Source: Asterella californica (Eukaryota > Streptophyta > Marchantiopsida > Marchantiales > Aytoniaceae). Taken from it: 64,000 nt of DNA. Position numbers and translations under genes: made by a program. This document shows, one piece after another, positions 59,707 to 64,000 of the stretch. Position 1 is the stretch's first letter; every line of letters starts with the position of its first letter. The stretch spans positions 1,612,001 to 1,676,000 of the forward strand of contig JAYKYS010000010.1 of NCBI GenBank assembly GCA_036924285.1, written 5' to 3'. The notes under the pieces were generated by a model that saw only the letters and a program-made list of their open reading frames with translations, was not told where the DNA came from and made no database searches.

Positions 59707-60660
59707 CTACGCAGAGTATACAATAAGAAGAAATCATTTTTATTTTGCCATCTCTTTGTCTTTACTGCAACGCTCTGTTTTCGACCATCGTTGTTTCATT
59801 TCTCGTTTCTTCAAGTCCAGCGACCTGCCATAACGAGAAACAGGAAACTGGTCGAATCGCAATCCGTATCACGAACAGATAGACCAAAACAGTCAGAAGA
59901 AACACGAAGAGAGAGACCGAAAGAGGCAAGCACACCAAGTGAACTTGAACCGAATGACGGCATGAAAGACAGACAAACAAAAATGCCTTTTCCCGCGAGA
60001 TGCTGGTTTTTTTCCCAGAATACAAGTGAAGAAGGAAGGAGTCGGAGTGAACAGTAATAAAAAAATTCCCTCTCGCGTTGCAGTTCTGAAGGAACCAGGG
60101 AAATAAGAGTTTGCGCAAAATAAATCTTGACATGAACCTTCACCTAATTCATTAGGTGAATAAACAAGATATGAGGACGTACGAGCTTATGATCCTTATC
60201 TGAACGTGTCGGGTCCTCCATGTAAGATATAGTTTTTGTCTCGGATAACTATAGCGAGTGTGTGTCTGCCCAACTATGAGTAGTTCTTTTCATGATTTTA
60301 CGAGCCTGAATGTGCGACTAGACGCACGAAATGCTACTCCGAGGAATCATACTTGGCAGGAACGCAAACGGCTTTGAGCCCAAACGGCTATGCACTTGTT
60401 TCTTGAGTTTGGATCGTGACCGTGACTCCAAAAAACACAATCACACAATTTTACAACTGTGTTTTTTTGGAGTCAAGTGCATCAGACCTAATATGGAGAA
60501 AAATTTGAAAGAACAGAAACTCAACAAGTGCTTCTCTTGATCATTTCTGAAAAAGTCATCTTTATAAAATAGATAATGATAATTCACAAGTCCAGAAAAT
60601 CAAAAATATCTCACAGGTCTTAAAGCTTGGCAGCCATAGCGGTCGTTTCTCTTGGATATT
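59707..60660. other. No gene recognised
   Basis: No family motif in short frames on both strands. It contains the stem-loop at 60424-60474. Confidence 0.45.
60424..60474. repeat. Stem-loop with 16-bp arms; outer arm extension interrupted
   Basis: GACTCCAAAAAACACA at 60424 pairs with TGTGTTTTTTTGGAGTC at 60458-60474 (one extra T). The right arm continues AAGTGCA, whose complement TGCACTTG occurs at 60391-60398, separated from the left arm by about 26 bp. Confidence 0.8.
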
Positions 60661-60669
60661 GAGTCTAAA

Positions 60670-61155
60670 GTCCAAGAAGTCTCTATGATTGTTGATTCTT
60701 ATAATCCAGCAAGCCTTTGACATCAGAGATTCGCACACTTGAATTTTGGAAGTCTGAAACATATGATGGACATGTTACCAACGATGATGTTATCAACTAC
60801 TGGAGATATATGTGAAGGATGTATATTTGGAAGACAAAGCAACAAGATTTTTTTAAAAAAAAGAGGTGTAAGAATAAAAGAGTTGTTTGCCTTGGTATAT
60901 TCAGATGTTTGTGGACCCATGCAAACAAGCTCTATTGGAGGTTGTAAATACTTTCTGACATTTATTGATGTGAGTAGAAAGACATGGATATATTTCCTGA
61001 AACAGAAATCTGAAGCATTGGAATACTTCAAGAAGTTCAAGGTTCTTGTAGAAAATCAAAGTGGTAAGAAGATTAAAGTTCTCATACCAGATAGAGGAAG
61101 AGAATATTGTTCTAACCTCTTTATTCAGTTTTGTAAAAGCTGTGAGAATCCTGGC
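60670..61155 (+). pseudogene. Ty1/copia integrase fragment
   Basis: Reads IVDSYNPASL, stop TGA (60718-60720), HQRFAHLNFGSLKHMMD and CEGCIFGRQ: the HHCC zinc-binding N-domain (GAG_pre-integrase). The catalytic core follows (YSDVCGPM with the first Asp, FLTFIDVSRKTWIYFL, and IPDRGREYCSNLF with the second Asp). The third catalytic residue is missing because the element ends abruptly near 61155. The TGA stands where relatives have Trp (LWH). Integrase inserts the cDNA into the genome; this copy cannot. It points toward the opposite-strand copia fragment at 61445. Confidence 0.85.
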
Positions 61156-61440
61156 AGGCTTCTTGCCTTGACTGGGATCACTCTCTCGCTAGATGGGCCT
61201 TCGGACGCTGTACTGTCTTGCACTTCCCCTCTGACATCCTGTATACAGGCCAAATTATCCAAAACACGAACTCCCACCTGTGTGGATCGAATTGAGTCCC
61301 TGACTCAATTCTCCTTTCCTATCCACACCCACTCACTTAGCTCTAACAGAATTAACTCTCATGCTTCCTGGAAAGCGCATTTTATCACTCGAGCCTAAGG
61401 AGAATACAACCTTCATCACTCATCACGTAAAGAACAAAGG
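61156..61440. other. Segment between two copia fragments, with a nested hairpin
   Basis: Not copia coding. GTGTGGAT ... GAATTGAGT CCCTG ACTCAATTC ... ATCCACAC forms a nested dyad at about 61281-61329. Possibly part of another element inserted at the junction. Confidence 0.5.
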
Positions 61441-61444
61441 CTTG

Positions 61445-62515
61445 TAGGTTTCTTCGCAAGAGATATTCCACTATTGCTATCACAATAAATAGTAGTGGGC
61501 TTCTCTTGTTTGAACCCAAAATCCTCCAGTAACTTCCGAAGCCAGATGGTTTCTCTTACTCCGTTTGATAATTCCATGTATTCAGACTCCGTACTGGAAA
61601 TTGCAGTAGTCTGTTGTTTTCTACTCCTCCAACTAATTGCAGCTCCAGCTAGTAGGAACACATAACCTCCAGTGGATTTCCTATTATCCACATCATCTGC
61701 AAAAGCAGCATCACAATAGCATACGAGTACATTTCCATCCTCCCGCCGTTGAAAATATAATGATGCACCAAGGGTGCCTTTCAGAAAATGAAATATTCGT
61801 TTTGCTGTTTGCCAGTGTGACCTCCCCGGATTATTCAGATATCTCCTTAATAACCCGACTGCATAAGCCAGATCTGGTCTCGTACAAACCATTAAGTACA
61901 TAAGGGACCCGACTGCTTCCCTGTAAGGTACCTTTGTCATATCTCGTTCTTCTTCTTTCGATTGAGGACCCAACTCGGTGCTTAGTTTCAGGTCCTTTTC
62001 TAAAGGAGTTTCAATTCGCTTACAGTCCTCCATCCGGAATCTCTTCAGAATAATCTCAGCATATCCTTGTTGGCTGAGCTTAATTGAACCAACCTTTCTA
62101 TCCCTACTGATCTTGATCCCGAGCATGTATTGTGCCGGTCCAAGGTCGATCATTTCAAATGCTCGACATAAGTGCATCTTCTCTTTCTCAATTAGTTCTC
62201 TACTAGGACTGATAAGCAAATTATCATCTACGTACACCAGTATGAAGGTTGAACTATCTTTTAGGATGTAGAGACTAGAGTCGGTTGTGCTTCTCACATA
62301 CCCTTTGCTAACCAAATAAGCGCTGATAGTGTCATTTCATGCTTTCGAAGATTACTTCAGACCGTATAATGCTTTCAAAAGCAGACATACCTTATTACCG
62401 GTCATCTCCTCTTTCGATCGATATCCTTCAGGTATTTGCATGAAGACCTCTTCTTGCAGTTTGCTTTTCAGAAAAGCTATCTTGACGTTGTCGTGTTGTG
62501 GTTCGGCTCCTGTGT
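61445..62515 (-). pseudogene. Ty1/copia reverse transcriptase/RNase H fragment
   Basis: The minus strand from about 62515 reads DNVKIAFLKSKLQEEVFMQI and KALYGLK, then two stops (TAA 62352-62354, TGA 62337-62339) where relatives have Gln and Trp. A 300-residue open stretch follows: SKGYVRSTTDSSLYI, ILVYVDDNLLIS (RT catalytic YVDD), PYREAVGSLMYLMVCTRPD, KSTGGYVFLLAGAAISWRSR and TAISSTESEYMELS (RNase H). It breaks at SNSGISLAKKP near 61445, short of the usual C-terminus. The 5' break lies in the RT N-terminus. It converts element RNA to cDNA in intact copies; here it is dead. Confidence 0.9.
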
Positions 62516-64000
62516 GAAATTCTCATGGAACGTAAGTTGTGTTTTTTTTTCTGTGTATCAGGAATCGTATCGCGTGACTCGCCGAATGTTGTGATGAATG
62601 CCACGTTTGTGATTATCTGTTTAAGTGATCATACGGTAGAAGAACGTGCCAAGTCATCGATTTGTGCGCGTTCACTTCAGTGATCCTTGTCATAGCATTT
62701 GTGTATAAAAGCATATTCTGTGGTTTCTAGAGGCTTCGGAGGTCCATTCGCAAAATGAAGAGTATGGTTGGAGAGCTCTCGATCGGGGCTACAATCTGGG
62801 CTGAAGAATTGATCGATTTGATGGAAGGATGAGCGCGTTATGATCGATTGAGTGGAGAGGGATGCAATCATACCTACCGCTACGTTTCTGGTTGTTCCGA
62901 GAGACTCGCGAAGAGTTTTGAGGAGCTGTCTCTTTGGTTGGAGAGCTGACGACATGCTGGTCGTTTTGATATCAATTTCATCAGGTTCTTGATCGATTTG
63001 GATTCTGAACCGACCGATTGAAGTTGAGAAGGGCAGACGAGATAAGACGGGAACAGCGAACTGTGATAGTCATGGATAGTTTGCTATTGCTTAAGTTCTG
63101 AGTCGAATTTCTGAGTGAAACTTTCCAGGATTGAAGCATGTCTTATCAGTAAGATACTTGGAAAGTTTCACCTCAAATGGTCGAGTAGTTTGTTCAGAAT
63201 CTTGGATCAAATGTACCTGGGTCTGTAAAGCTCTGAAGTTAGCACAGATTACGGTTTGATCCATATCTGAGAATTGGTTTAAGATTTTGACCTGAAAATT
63301 GTTCAGGGTAGGAGTGAAAGGTCCAATCAAGCTTCTTGTGAAGTTTGATCATCATTGGTCGACTGGTTTGGGAAGACTGAGGTCTCAAAGTTCGAAGATA
63401 CTTCTGTTATTAGCAGTTTCGGATTTTTCGGTATCATCTATTGTCACTTTGGTCATTTTCGAGCAATTTGGAGAGGAGTTTGTTGCTGAAATTGCCATGC
63501 CTGCATGCAACTCGACATTGGAGGATGTGGGCTGATTTTAGCTCTTGGTGATGAAAAAGAACGGAGTCGTCATGAATCTTAAGCCGCTGTTTGGGTTCTC
63601 GGAGATGTCAAGTATTACCGCCGTTGGTGCTTTATTGAGATCTGAGTAGTGTTTTGGAGCATGCATGCTTTACCTTGCTGGAATGCTTGATAGGCCAGGG
63701 TGTACAGCAAGTTGTATCGATACTCTATCAAGTTGATTGAGTGATCTTATAGCATCTTCTGGTTATACTATGAAGTTGTGATAGTTGGATTGATGGGCAG
63801 TTAGCGTCGCTGGGGAGCTATTTCAGAAGTCATGCTTCCAATGATATAGAGGAATAACTTCAGTTAGATAATACAAAGCTGGGTATTTTTAGTTAGAGTA
63901 CAAAAGATCTATTTGTAGCACAAGTTTATGCAACCTATACATAACCTTGGATCATAGCAAGCTTTAAACTTGAGCCGAGCGGATACAAGGTCACTCGGGC
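62516..64000. other. No gene recognised
   Basis: Should hold copia integrase if the minus-strand element were complete, but none is seen. A perfect 12-bp inverted repeat (GTGAAACTTTCC / GGAAAGTTTCAC) lies at about 63116-63172. Frames at 62677-62955 and 63299-63535 carry no known motif. Confidence 0.45.

Noticed and set aside
1..64000. CRISPR arrays, bacterial operons, rRNA genes or organelle genome segments
   Set aside because: No regular spacer-repeat array, no Shine-Dalgarno-linked gene strings and no rRNA or plastid/mitochondrial genes seen. Repeat spacing in the GCACT blocks is irregular.

Overview
This is nuclear DNA of a land plant. It has genes with many GT-AG introns, wide AT-rich spacers, Ty1/copia and Ty3/gypsy remnants, a PIF/Harbinger DNA transposon and tRNA-derived SINE pieces. 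There is no operon structure, CRISPR array or other prokaryotic feature. A complete CDC14 phosphatase gene, a family that is missing from seed plants and tends to be kept where cells have flagella, points to a non-seed plant with motile sperm. A bryophyte is my best guess (inference).

Three loci, giving four intact multi-exon genes, can be assembled exon by exon, all on the minus strand. Two are near-identical seven-exon beta-carbonic anhydrase genes (7233-9692 and 30854-33307), in direct orientation 23.6 kb apart. The others are CDC14 (about 38779-45759) and a U2AF35-related ZRSR2/Urp splicing factor (48785-53062). A weak two-exon small gene (47213-47952) lies between CDC14 and the splicing factor.

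Layout: 1-1300 is the 5' part of a minus-strand copia element (primer-binding site, decayed gag). 1.3-4.6 kb is AT-rich with no clear gene. 4.65-6.8 kb holds two unrelated gene fragments, an RbgA/YlqF-type GTPase C-terminus (+) and a shikimate-kinase-like pseudogene (-). 7.2-9.9 kb is carbonic anhydrase copy 1. 9.9-10.5 kb is a gene fragment broken by a 221-bp tandem duplication. 11.4-15.1 kb is a decayed transposon-like coding region. 15.6-20.1 kb is an unusual cassette in which three blocks of palindromic GCACT/AGTGC repeats surround an unknown gene and an FCP1/NIF-type HAD phosphatase-like gene. 20.2-27.6 kb is a PIF/Harbinger transposase and its Myb-like partner, with gypsy fragments and several near-perfect palindromes between them. 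28-30.8 kb is AT-rich. 30.85-33.7 kb is carbonic anhydrase copy 2. 34-38.6 kb is unrecognised. 38.8-53.1 kb is the gene-rich part. 53.1-60.6 kb is SINEs, hairpins and tandem repeats. 60.67-62.5 kb is two copia fragments placed tail to tail. The rest is unrecognised.

Most of the broken transposon and cassette genes carry isolated stop codons in otherwise open, conserved frames. Where the ancestral residue can be guessed, the stops fit C-to-T or G-to-A transitions, as expected for silenced, methylated DNA. All functional calls rest on reading protein motifs by eye; no database search was run.
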